Source: an uncultured Bacteroidales bacterium
Lineage (GTDB): Bacteria; Bacteroidota; Bacteroidia; Bacteroidales; Paludibacteraceae
Length of the DNA stretch: 37,592 bases
Direction of reading: 5' to 3'
NCBI GenBank assembly: GCA_900319995.1
Contig: ONQO01000012.1
Coordinates: forward strand, 1-37,592
Part shown: one piece after another, positions 5,811 to 13,273 of the stretch
How positions within the stretch are numbered: the stretch's first letter is position 1
How the letters are laid out: each line of letters opens with the position of its first letter
Notes under the pieces: model-generated
Told to the model about the DNA's origin: nothing
What the model saw: the letters and a program-made list of their open reading frames with translations, nothing else
The model's database searches: none
Position numbers and translations under genes: made by a program

Positions 5811-7399
5811 TATAGCTCAGCGCCTAATACGTTATAAGCTTTTCCGTCACGGAAAATCAACACTTGACCATTGCGGATGACTTTAACAACATTCACATCA
5901 GCGTTAGTGTTGCTGATAGCAGTTGCTACATCAAACTCTTTCATATCAGGAGCGACATAGCCGGCAGGTTTGGCGGCGCCGAAATTATCCATTGCAAAGT
6001 ACGACGGAGTATTCAATCCGTAGTCACCAATATCACTACCTTCCATCGTGAACGTAATAGCGTCAATTTCACCCAGTTCGCTGAGATCAACGTAAGTCCA
6101 CTCACCAATATATTTACCATCGATAGCCAAATCAACCGTAACGGTATTAACTACTGCTTTATTCTTCAAGCCAATACAATTCAGTTTCAGATAATCGGAT
6201 AGCTTGAATTGACTTGCCGGTGCGAAGTTATTCGTAGTAATAGCGCCAACGGTATAAGGAGTATTATTTACAAAGAAACCTTTAACTGTTTGTGCTTCAA
6301 AGGAAACTGTGTCCGGATTCCACGGATCTACATACACAACAGCAAAGTTACTGCCTTCGTAAGCACCGCCAGAGATAGAACGATAAGGTTCCATATATCC
6401 AGTAGATGTTGTCGCAGTTTCGTTGGTTACCGTGAAAGAAGAATAGTACGCTCCGTAGGTGTTGTCAAAATAGGTTCGGAAGTAGTAGTCGCCACTCTTC
6501 CAGTTGTTCCAACCCGGTACAGGCGCATCAGCTCCCTGCCAACAAGTGTCTGCTTTTGCGATATTAACTCCACCTTCTTCATTCTCGAAGGTAGCTACAG
6601 CGTACGCAACCGGAAGCGGTTCGTCTGCTGTCGTAGAAACGGTCAGACCATCCAGCGCGAAATAGGTAGCCGTATTTGTTCCATAATTACCTTGATCAGT
6701 AGAAACAACCGTGAAAGTAAGTCCTGCCACTTTGCCAAGCGGCGAGAGATCCACTTTCGCCCACTCCGTGTTAACAAACCACTCTTCGGGATTCTCCGAC
6801 GTGTAATCAGCCAGACGATAAATCACTTTCTCATCCGTAGCTTCGTAATCTTTATCCAATCCTTGGATCCACACTTCAAAGCGGTCTCCCTTGGTAAATG
6901 CACGCCCATAAGCACTACCTTCCACTACATCGTGGTGACCGATAACAGCATTGTTCAGATAGACATAACGGGGATAATACTCTTTGCCATCATTAAAAAT
7001 AATATGGTTGGAGGACATCATATCTTCGTTGTCCTCGCTTACCAACCAGAACTCGCTATAATAAGCAAAGACGTACGGAGTACCCATACCATTGATGCCA
7101 CCTTTAGCTATATTGCTGTAATAGCCATAGCCCTGACCATCTTGAGTAGCCTTACTTACTGTAAATCCTTCCCAAGACGTTCCGCCATAGGATTTTTTGG
7201 ATGGCAGGTGAGAGAAACTAAAGACCTGAGTATCGAAATACTCATAATCTGATTCGTTGTAGGTTTCGGTCCACATGCCTGTCTCGGCAAACGTGAACTG
7301 CTCCGGTTTTGTCGGCTGCGTGAGATCCAAAGTGATCACCTCTGCCGAAATACTCAGGCTCGCAATAAGCGCTGATGCAAAAAAGAAAATCTTTTTCAT
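5810..7399 (-). CDS. Secreted tandem DUF4465 protein, BtuH-like, with sorting-type tail
   Basis: The 529-residue protein has a signal peptide (1-19, ending SISA) and no lipobox. Two DUF4465-like beta domains follow in tandem, about residues 35-255 and 270-485. Both show W.GF or YSSFTVT openings, an extended middle, and end in paired motifs: SPLGKVAGLTFTV with DQGNYGTNTATYFALD, and SELGEIDAITFTM with DIGDYGLNTPSYFAMD. DUF4465 proteins recur in Bacteroidetes B12-uptake loci, and I recall surface cobalamin-binding BtuH proteins being of this type. The C-terminus (KVIRNGQVLIFRDGKAYNVL) resembles Bacteroidetes sorting tails. It is coupled to btuF by a TAATG overlap. A role in surface corrinoid capture is inferred from context. 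Confidence 0.8.
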   Translation of the reverse strand: MKKIFFFASALIASLSISAEVITLDLTQPTKPEQFTFAETGMWTETYNESDYEYFDTQVFSFSHLPSKKSYGGTSWEGFTVSKATQDGQGYGYYSNIAKGGINGMGTPYVFAYYSEFWLVSEDNEDMMSSNHIIFNDGKEYYPRYVYLNNAVIGHHDVVEGSAYGRAFTKGDRFEVWIQGLDKDYEATDEKVIYRLADYTSENPEEWFVNTEWAKVDLSPLGKVAGLTFTVVSTDQGNYGTNTATYFALDGLTVSTTADEPLPVAYAVATFENEEGGVNIAKADTCWQGADAPVPGWNNWKSGDYYFRTYFDNTYGAYYSSFTVTNETATTSTGYMEPYRSISGGAYEGSNFAVVYVDPWNPDTVSFEAQTVKGFFVNNTPYTVGAITTNNFAPASQFKLSDYLKLNCIGLKNKAVVNTVTVDLAIDGKYIGEWTYVDLSELGEIDAITFTMEGSDIGDYGLNTPSYFAMDNFGAAKPAGYVAPDMKEFDVATAISNTNADVNVVKVIRNGQVLIFRDGKAYNVLGAEL

Positions 7400-7425
7400 T
7401 TTGTTTGTTAATTTTTGGATGTTAA

Positions 7426-8415
7426 TTAATATGTAAATATTGAAATCCCTAATGGATTATATGCTTTGTTACCGCGAATGATCATCATCTGTCCACCACG
7501 GAGAATTTTTCGGGCATTATGAGAGGTCTGCGTTTCATTGATAGCCATAGTGGGTTTCATCTCCGGGTGCAAGTCTTCCGCTCCTGTTATTTCTGTACTG
7601 GTTTCTCCGAGCCATCCGCATACTTGCTGAATGCCGGTATAGACTTTGACAAAATGGATAGCCGGCAGGTTGACACTCTTACCGTCTTTATCCACAGCCC
7701 AACTAATGCGAAACTTGCAACCATCCGTATTATTCGGATGATTGTCAGCGTAGCCGAAGTCATAGCAATAGAGCACATAATAGGTTTGTCCGCTCTCTCC
7801 TTCGTTAACAGCGTTTGGAGCGAGTAATGTACCCGTAAAAGTCAATTCATCCGGAGCCCACAAGGGGTAATAATCCTGCTTGTGGAAGGAATTGCGCGGC
7901 ATAACGCTACTGCTGTCATTACTATCCGTCCAAGGGACATCTGCTAATCCATCCGGACGGCGATAAGTGACCGTATAGTTATGTTGTGTTTCAGGTTTGT
8001 AATACTCACTTCCTGCCAGTTCATACCACGCATCATCCGGCAGTCCGTTCGAATTGGCGTCATAACTAACCATCACAATACCAGGCTCGCTTGCACCTCC
8101 TTTGCGCGTGTTGTCTATGGTGTTGTTGGAATAAGTGGCATTGCCCGATATTTTGAAATCGTAATCGGTCCCACTATTAGCAACCGGATGGTCGAACCCA
8201 AACACCACATAGCCCCCGAAAGCGCCTAAGCAGATCATTCCACCGGCATTGTTAGCGATAGCATCTTCGGCTTTCTGCGCCATCGTATGTGAAGTGTCCT
8301 CAGCGGTTGCAGCCGGCAGCGTGTTAATAAACTGTCCCGGAGCAGGCTTGTACTCAAACACCCGCGAGATATAGGGGTTTACCGTTAATAAGACTGATAA
8401 AAATAAATGATTCAT
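7426..8415 (-). CDS. Secreted protein of the B12 locus with sorting-type tail, function unknown
   Basis: I chose the ATG at 8415, 7 bases after the btuG stop, giving 329 residues; the longer frame overlaps btuG. Residues 1-18 are hydrophobic and may be a short signal peptide. The body is beta-rich, with GGMICLGAFGGYVVFGFDHP, a Ca-site-like DANSNGLPDDAWYE segment, and FVKVYTGIQQVCGWLGETST near the end. Its last residues (KILRGGQMMIIRGNKAYNPL) match the tail of the DUF4465 protein next door. Similar surface proteins accompany BtuB and BtuG in other Bacteroidetes, but I cannot give a tested function. It is probably an accessory surface or periplasmic factor for corrinoid uptake. Confidence 0.72.
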   Translation of the reverse strand: MNHLFLSVLLTVNPYISRVFEYKPAPGQFINTLPAATAEDTSHTMAQKAEDAIANNAGGMICLGAFGGYVVFGFDHPVANSGTDYDFKISGNATYSNNTIDNTRKGGASEPGIVMVSYDANSNGLPDDAWYELAGSEYYKPETQHNYTVTYRRPDGLADVPWTDSNDSSSVMPRNSFHKQDYYPLWAPDELTFTGTLLAPNAVNEGESGQTYYVLYCYDFGYADNHPNNTDGCKFRISWAVDKDGKSVNLPAIHFVKVYTGIQQVCGWLGETSTEITGAEDLHPEMKPTMAINETQTSHNARKILRGGQMMIIRGNKAYNPLGISIFTY

Positions 8416-8422
8416 ATCTGTT

Positions 8423-9538
8423 TTATTTATAGATAAATGTAATATGAGCCGGAATGTCACCAGTGCGTACATTCCATAATTGTTTGCCATCGCGTGTGAA
8501 GCAATATAGCACTCCAGGGTTGATGTACGTTCCGGCATCTGTCATATACACATAGCCGGAATCGGGATGTATGGCTATACCATAAGGTGTGTCGAGCACC
8601 GTGTTGTCGGTTATAATAGAGGTAGATACCTGTTGGCGTGTATGGGTATTGATGATGCCACTCATAGCACCTCCAGCCGCGTAATCCATTCCGCAATAAT
8701 AAAGCGAATCGCCGTAAATTGTCAAGTCGCCGGCTGCCAGCTCAAATGTATCGGTAATCTGTTTGCTGAGAGGATTTACTCGAAAAAGACGTGCCGGATT
8801 ATCCGCATAATCGCCACGCGAAGTAACCCATAACATATTTTCATTATCTTTCCGCACTCGATGCAAGTTGATGGCAACCAAAATGGAATCAATAACCTCA
8901 AATGTATTCAAGTCAATAACCGACAGTTTAGTTTCATAATTCGGTACTAAATACCCACCGGAGTTTGCCACATACAGTTTATTGCCCGCCACTTCCACTT
9001 CATCCGGCTGGTAACCAACGAAACAGGTATCAACGATTTGCAGAGTCGCTGTATCAAATTTAGCCACATAGCCAATTTGCTTGTTCCCTAATTGCACAGG
9101 GCCGGCATAACTCGTCACATAGCCATAAGCGCCATCAAACGTCAAATACCGGCAATTGGGTATTTCAATTGTTCCGATATGCACGGCTGTTCGCTTATCC
9201 ATGACCTCAATCAGGTTGGAACAATTAATCACGGCATACAAACGGTTGCCATAGACTTTGAGGTCATTTCCCACATCACCAAGCGCTTGAACCATATCGG
9301 GATTAGCGGCTCCATATATATTTCGCGTATAGAGTGCTTTCTCAAAATCATAATAATCAAGTGTCGCCTTGTTTTGCCCCATGTTCCCTTCATTGAGCAA
9401 ATAGAAACCACTCAAACTGCCACTTTGTTTGTCACCACGTGTTTCTGTTTCTGTCGGAGGCAATAGTTCTTCTCCACGGCAGGCTGTCATTAACAGCAAG
9501 ATTGCCAAGACATATAAGTTTATTCTCTTCATACTCAT
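8423..9538 (-). CDS. btuG: BtuG-like surface beta-propeller lipoprotein (cobalamin capture)
   Basis: The 371-residue protein starts 2 bases after the btuB stop. The signal peptide ends in the lipobox LMTAC (Cys20), followed by acidic residues (RGEELL) that fit surface export of lipoproteins in Bacteroidetes. The rest is a YncE/DUF5074-like series of beta blades with repeats such as VYGNRLYAVINCSN, VAGNKLYVANSGG and IAIHPDSGYVYMTDAG. BtuG proteins of gut Bacteroides are seven-bladed propellers that bind cobalamin very tightly and dock on BtuB. Gene order right behind btuB under a cobalamin riboswitch is the diagnostic context. Binding residues were not checked. Confidence 0.87.
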   Translation of the reverse strand: MSMKRINLYVLAILLLMTACRGEELLPPTETETRGDKQSGSLSGFYLLNEGNMGQNKATLDYYDFEKALYTRNIYGAANPDMVQALGDVGNDLKVYGNRLYAVINCSNLIEVMDKRTAVHIGTIEIPNCRYLTFDGAYGYVTSYAGPVQLGNKQIGYVAKFDTATLQIVDTCFVGYQPDEVEVAGNKLYVANSGGYLVPNYETKLSVIDLNTFEVIDSILVAINLHRVRKDNENMLWVTSRGDYADNPARLFRVNPLSKQITDTFELAAGDLTIYGDSLYYCGMDYAAGGAMSGIINTHTRQQVSTSIITDNTVLDTPYGIAIHPDSGYVYMTDAGTYINPGVLYCFTRDGKQLWNVRTGDIPAHITFIYK

Positions 9539-9540
9539 TA

Positions 9541-11592
9541 TTAAATATATGCGCGTACGATCAGTTTCCCGTTAAGACCCGGCATAGGGTAATTGAGAAT
9601 GATGGCGTACTGCTGGTTTAAGAAATTATTGACTTCTATCGTTGTGGCCAAACGCCAACCTTTTAACTGCCAGATTTTAGAGACGCTCAAATCATGCGTG
9701 TACCACGGTAACTCGTAGTTTGCACGGATATTGGCGGAAGTATGGTAGCGTTCACCCACATAAATAAAAGAATAATGAAGCGACCAATCTCTCCAACTCA
9801 TATTACTGACAATAGAGCCGGAATGCCATGGAATATACGCTATTTGGCCGCCATATTCCGGCTTCGAAGGATCCGTAAAATCTTGTGCTTTCTGATAGGA
9901 ATATGAGCCGTTAAAAGCCCACTCCACTCCATGATCAAAGTGCATCGTCATCCCAGCATTGATGTCACAGCCGCGAATCTCCACATACCCCAAATTCAAC
10001 ATCTGCCAACGATATTGGCTGTTTCCCTTTGGAACGGCTATGATTTTATCTCTCACTTGATTGAAATATCCGTCTGCCTTCACATGCACATCTATACTTT
10101 TCATCGCGTTATTATCCAATTTTAGCGCTTTGTTGTACTCAAATCCACCGTCATACTGCGTAGTAAATTCAGGTCGAAGCGCAGTATTTCCAATATCCGT
10201 ATAATACAAGTCGTTGAATGTCGGCATTCTGAAAATATGCTTATAGAATGCATGCAAATACAGCCGTTCGCTCAATAGAGGCTGATAACTCAAAGAAACA
10301 GAGGGAGTGATCCGGCTATAATCCTTTGCCGCCTTGTTAATCATGCCAGCAGGCCGTTCAAGATGATCATGAATGAGTGTTTCCAATGCCGTTACCTGCG
10401 CACGAAACCATTTATAATGAAAAGCCGTAGAGATAGCTATCAAGCCGGTATGCCTGCGCGGGAACACAAAATTGGACATACTACTGTTGAGATGGTTATA
10501 GATATAATCCGCACTTACTGCCACTTCCCACCAACTAAACACATCCGCCCGAAAAGCAGCACTCAAATAGGCTTCTTGCTGGCGAAATTCATTGTCTATA
10601 TACATCAGCGTAGTGTCCGGATTCAGATAGCGCATTTGGTCGTATGAATACTTAGCGGTAGCCAACAAACTAAGACGGCGGTCACCTGCCATCCATGTAT
10701 TTTCGAAGGTACTCTGCACAAAAGCATTTCTATCCCATTGCCGCTGCTCCGATGTCCACACATTGCGGATTATTGCCCGCGGAATACCTTTCTCACTATC
10801 ATAGAAATACCCCTTGATATGCCACTTCCCACGTGGCAAATATCCAAACAGACCTATTTCGGCTCGCCAGGATTGAATATCTCCGTTTTGGCGTACTCCG
10901 GTAGTATCCCAAGCGGTTTTACCATCTGTACTCACTTTATGCACCCTAAAATGGTAACGTCCGGTGGCGAATTGGTATTCCGCATTGGCGCTAAGATGAA
11001 TATTCTCCGTCAGTTTATGCTCATATAGCACGGACGGATTAGCCAATCCGAATGTACCTGCCCGCATTCCAACCATCACATTATAGGGCTTGTTTGCGTC
11101 AAACTTAGGGCGACGGGTTCGAAGGTAAAGCGTACCGGATGAACCGTAGTCCTTAGCCGGTTGAAGCAATTCGCTTTTCTGCCCATTATACAGACTGATT
11201 TCCTCAATATTCTCCATGGAGAACTTACCTAAATCCACCACGCCGTTTTGGGCATTGCCGATCTCGACGCCATCATAAAAGACGCCTAAATGATGCGAAC
11301 CCATAGAGCGGATATCCACCGTTTTAATGCCTCCCACTCCGCCATAGTCTTTGATTTGCACACCAGAGAAATATCGCAAGGCATCCGCCACAGAGAGCGC
11401 GTTGAGGCGTTGGAGTTCAGGACCTTTGAGGGTTTGAGGCTGAATGACATCTTTATCCAACACACGCGCTGTTACCTCCACTTCTTCTAATCGGAATTGT
11501 GTATATAACGAATCCAACTCCGCCTCGTTAACCGCGAAAGCAGAGAGTGCACAAAGTACACAATAAAGTATGAAAAATATTCTTTTAAACAT
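9541..11592 (-). CDS. btuB: TonB-dependent cobalamin receptor (BtuB-like)
   Basis: The 683-residue outer-membrane receptor has a signal peptide (1-20, ending SAFA). It lacks the carboxypeptidase-regulatory-like N-terminal extension of SusC-type receptors, so it is a classic small receptor. A plug domain follows (about 40-160), with LNALSVADALRYFSGVQIKD, then IRSMGSHHLGVFYDGVEIGN and the GSSGTLYLRT motif closing the plug. The remainder is a beta barrel with alternating aromatic strands. Transport is energised by TonB-ExbBD, which are not in the window. A cobalamin riboswitch directly precedes the ATG, so expression should fall when cobalamin is plentiful. The operon continues into btuG after 2 bases. 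Confidence 0.92.
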   Translation of the reverse strand: MFKRIFFILYCVLCALSAFAVNEAELDSLYTQFRLEEVEVTARVLDKDVIQPQTLKGPELQRLNALSVADALRYFSGVQIKDYGGVGGIKTVDIRSMGSHHLGVFYDGVEIGNAQNGVVDLGKFSMENIEEISLYNGQKSELLQPAKDYGSSGTLYLRTRRPKFDANKPYNVMVGMRAGTFGLANPSVLYEHKLTENIHLSANAEYQFATGRYHFRVHKVSTDGKTAWDTTGVRQNGDIQSWRAEIGLFGYLPRGKWHIKGYFYDSEKGIPRAIIRNVWTSEQRQWDRNAFVQSTFENTWMAGDRRLSLLATAKYSYDQMRYLNPDTTLMYIDNEFRQQEAYLSAAFRADVFSWWEVAVSADYIYNHLNSSMSNFVFPRRHTGLIAISTAFHYKWFRAQVTALETLIHDHLERPAGMINKAAKDYSRITPSVSLSYQPLLSERLYLHAFYKHIFRMPTFNDLYYTDIGNTALRPEFTTQYDGGFEYNKALKLDNNAMKSIDVHVKADGYFNQVRDKIIAVPKGNSQYRWQMLNLGYVEIRGCDINAGMTMHFDHGVEWAFNGSYSYQKAQDFTDPSKPEYGGQIAYIPWHSGSIVSNMSWRDWSLHYSFIYVGERYHTSANIRANYELPWYTHDLSVSKIWQLKGWRLATTIEVNNFLNQQYAIILNYPMPGLNGKLIVRAYI

Positions 11593-11597
11593 GTGCG

Positions 11598-11710
11598 TCC
11601 CAAACCAAGAGGACTAAATCACAAACAGCAAGTAATCTGACTTATGCCGAAGCAATCACAGTAGCCGGTCTGTCCGGGATTTACACCCGAGTTCCCTTAC
11701 CTATTTGCGT
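11598..11710 (-). promoter_or_regulatory. Cobalamin riboswitch
   Basis: The reverse strand contains the core of the cobalamin aptamer: AATAGGTAAGGGAA, GGGTGTAAATCCCGGACAG, CCGGCTACTGTGATTGC, the loop GCTTCGGC and AAGTCAGATTACTTGC. It ends with GTCC, nine bases, GGGAC, a small hairpin just before the btuB ATG. There is no T-tract before the ATG, so control is more likely at translation, by hiding the start region, than by termination. The 5' end of the element runs up to, and slightly over, the stop codon of the DUF1846 gene. The long P2 extension seen in some AdoCbl riboswitches is absent, so this is a compact variant. Ends are approximate. Confidence 0.9.
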
Positions 11711-13179
11711 GCGGGGTCGGACGTCAAATCAATGCCCAACTTCGCAAAAGTACGTAAATCAACATCTTTTAACATTACCGTCGAGTGCGCCTGACAACCC
11801 TTCAATTGTGGCAGCGTCTCCAACGCTTTTCGACAGTTATCATCATGAAGTGAGAGGACAGAAAGCGCCACTAACACTTCATCCGTATGTAAACGCGGGT
11901 TATGCCCGTGCAAATAATCAATCTTGGTATGCTGGATAGGCTCAATCATATTCTGCGGAATCAGTTTGACACTATGGTCAATTCCCGCCAACTCTTTCAT
12001 TACATTGATCAGCAACGCTGCGGATGACCCCAACAGAGAACTGGAATCCGCGGTAATAATCCGTCCATCATGCAATTCGATAGCAGCAGCTTGGGTATAG
12101 GGTCGTAACCCTCCGCCCGATTGCTCCTTGCGCTCACGCGCAGCTATAACGGTTTTGCGATATGCGGTATTAATACTTACCTGCTTTTGAAGCAACGCTA
12201 ATTTCTGTATCTCCGCATCATTGCAAGCTCCGTTCGCTAACCTGCACAACGCATGGAAATAACGACGTATAATTTCTTGCTTGCTCGCTTCACGCACAGC
12301 CTCATCATCACTTATACAGAATCCCACCATGTTCACCCCCATATCAGTCGGCGATTTGTACGGATTATGACCATAGATAGAAGTAAATAACGCATCAAGT
12401 ACGGGATAAATTTCCACATCGCGATTATAATTGACTGCCGTTGTACCATATGCCTCCAAATGGAAAGGGTCAATCATGTTAACGTCCTGCAAATCCGCTG
12501 TTGCAGCTTCGTAAGCAACATTCAAAGGGTGTTTCAGCGGAAGATTCCACACAGGGAATGTTTCAAACTTGGCGTATCCGGCTTCACGACCACGAATTTG
12601 TTCGTTATACAACTGGCTCAAACATACAGCCATTTTACCACTTCCGCCACCAGGAGCCGTGACTACGACTAAAGGACGGGATGTCTCCACATAATCATTC
12701 TTTCCGAAGCCGTCTTGTGAAGCAATCAACTCCACATTATGCGGATATCCATCAATAATATAATGGTAATAAACCTTGATGCCCTGCCACTCCAGCCTCT
12801 GGCGGTAAGCATCCGCTGAGCGTTGTCCCGTATAATGCGTTATTACCACCGAAGACACCTCAAAACCACGCCCCATAAACTCTTCGCGCAGACGCAGTAC
12901 ATCCTCGTCATATGTAATTCCTAAATCCTGGCGTACCTTGTTACGCTCAATATCTTCTGCCGAAATAACGATAATAATCTCTAACGAGTTCCGTAACTGG
13001 GTTAACATACGCAATTTGCTATCAGGCATAAAACCAGGTAGCACACGGCTTGCATGCATATCGTCAAACAACTTGCCTCCCATTTCGAGATACAATTTGT
13101 TGCCGAATTGAGCTATCCGTTCACGAATTCGCTCCGACTGAATGCGGATATATTTATCGTTATCAAAAGCAAATGTCAT
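11701..13179 (-). CDS. DUF1846 (UPF0371) family protein
   Basis: I chose the ATG at 13179, giving 492 residues starting MTFAFDNDKYIRIQSERIRE, which matches the usual opening of this family; the TTG further out overlaps the promoter. Members are soluble proteins of about 500 residues with a nucleotide-binding-like PGGGSGK segment (here VVVTAPGGGSGKMAV, near residue 175) and a thiolase-like C-terminal part. Their biochemical role is unsettled. Also visible are VITHYTGQRSADAYRQRLE and ITADSSSLLGSSAALLINVM. The stop codon borders the cobalamin riboswitch. The -7 box at 13189-13196 is only about 10 bases from the ATG, so its mRNA is nearly leaderless. Confidence 0.88.
   Translation of the reverse strand: MTFAFDNDKYIRIQSERIRERIAQFGNKLYLEMGGKLFDDMHASRVLPGFMPDSKLRMLTQLRNSLEIIIVISAEDIERNKVRQDLGITYDEDVLRLREEFMGRGFEVSSVVITHYTGQRSADAYRQRLEWQGIKVYYHYIIDGYPHNVELIASQDGFGKNDYVETSRPLVVVTAPGGGSGKMAVCLSQLYNEQIRGREAGYAKFETFPVWNLPLKHPLNVAYEAATADLQDVNMIDPFHLEAYGTTAVNYNRDVEIYPVLDALFTSIYGHNPYKSPTDMGVNMVGFCISDDEAVREASKQEIIRRYFHALCRLANGACNDAEIQKLALLQKQVSINTAYRKTVIAARERKEQSGGGLRPYTQAAAIELHDGRIITADSSSLLGSSAALLINVMKELAGIDHSVKLIPQNMIEPIQHTKIDYLHGHNPRLHTDEVLVALSVLSLHDDNCRKALETLPQLKGCQAHSTVMLKDVDLRTFAKLGIDLTSDPARK
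11745..11752 (-). promoter_or_regulatory. Probable btu-operon -7 box inside the upstream gene
   Basis: The reverse strand reads TACTTTTG, a match to TAnnTTTG, within the last 20 codons of the DUF1846 gene. Transcription from here would start about 145 bases before btuB and include the whole riboswitch. A clear -33 TTG at the usual distance is lacking, so read-through from the DUF1846 promoter is the alternative. Confidence 0.5.
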
Positions 13180-13188
13180 AACAGGGTG

Positions 13189-13196
13189 CAAAATTA
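13189..13196 (-). promoter_or_regulatory. -7 box of the DUF1846 gene
   Basis: The reverse strand reads TAATTTTG, fitting TAnnTTTG, with only 9 bases between it and the ATG at 13179. It lies back to back with the rluA-type promoter at 13225-13256. Confidence 0.6.
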
Positions 13197-13224
13197 CACT
13201 TTTTTTTGCAATTATGCAAATTAT

Positions 13225-13256
13225 TTTGTGTATTTCAAAAAATTATTGTACTTTTG
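13225..13256 (+). promoter_or_regulatory. Promoter of the RluA-type gene
   Basis: TTTG at 13225-13228 and TACTTTTG at 13249-13256 are separated by 20 bases, the standard Bacteroidetes -33/-7 spacing. The ATG at 13274 follows after 17 bases. Confidence 0.7.
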
Positions 13257-13273
13257 CATCCAAAAACGAATAA

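Noticed and set aside
6209..7252. 347-residue open frame opposite the DUF4465 gene
   Set aside because: It is the complement of a gene with a clear signal peptide and duplicated domains, and it has no motif of its own.
7426..8415. Treating the sorting-like tails as exosortase (PEP-CTERM) signals
   Set aside because: They lack the following hydrophobic helix and basic end needed for exosortase substrates.
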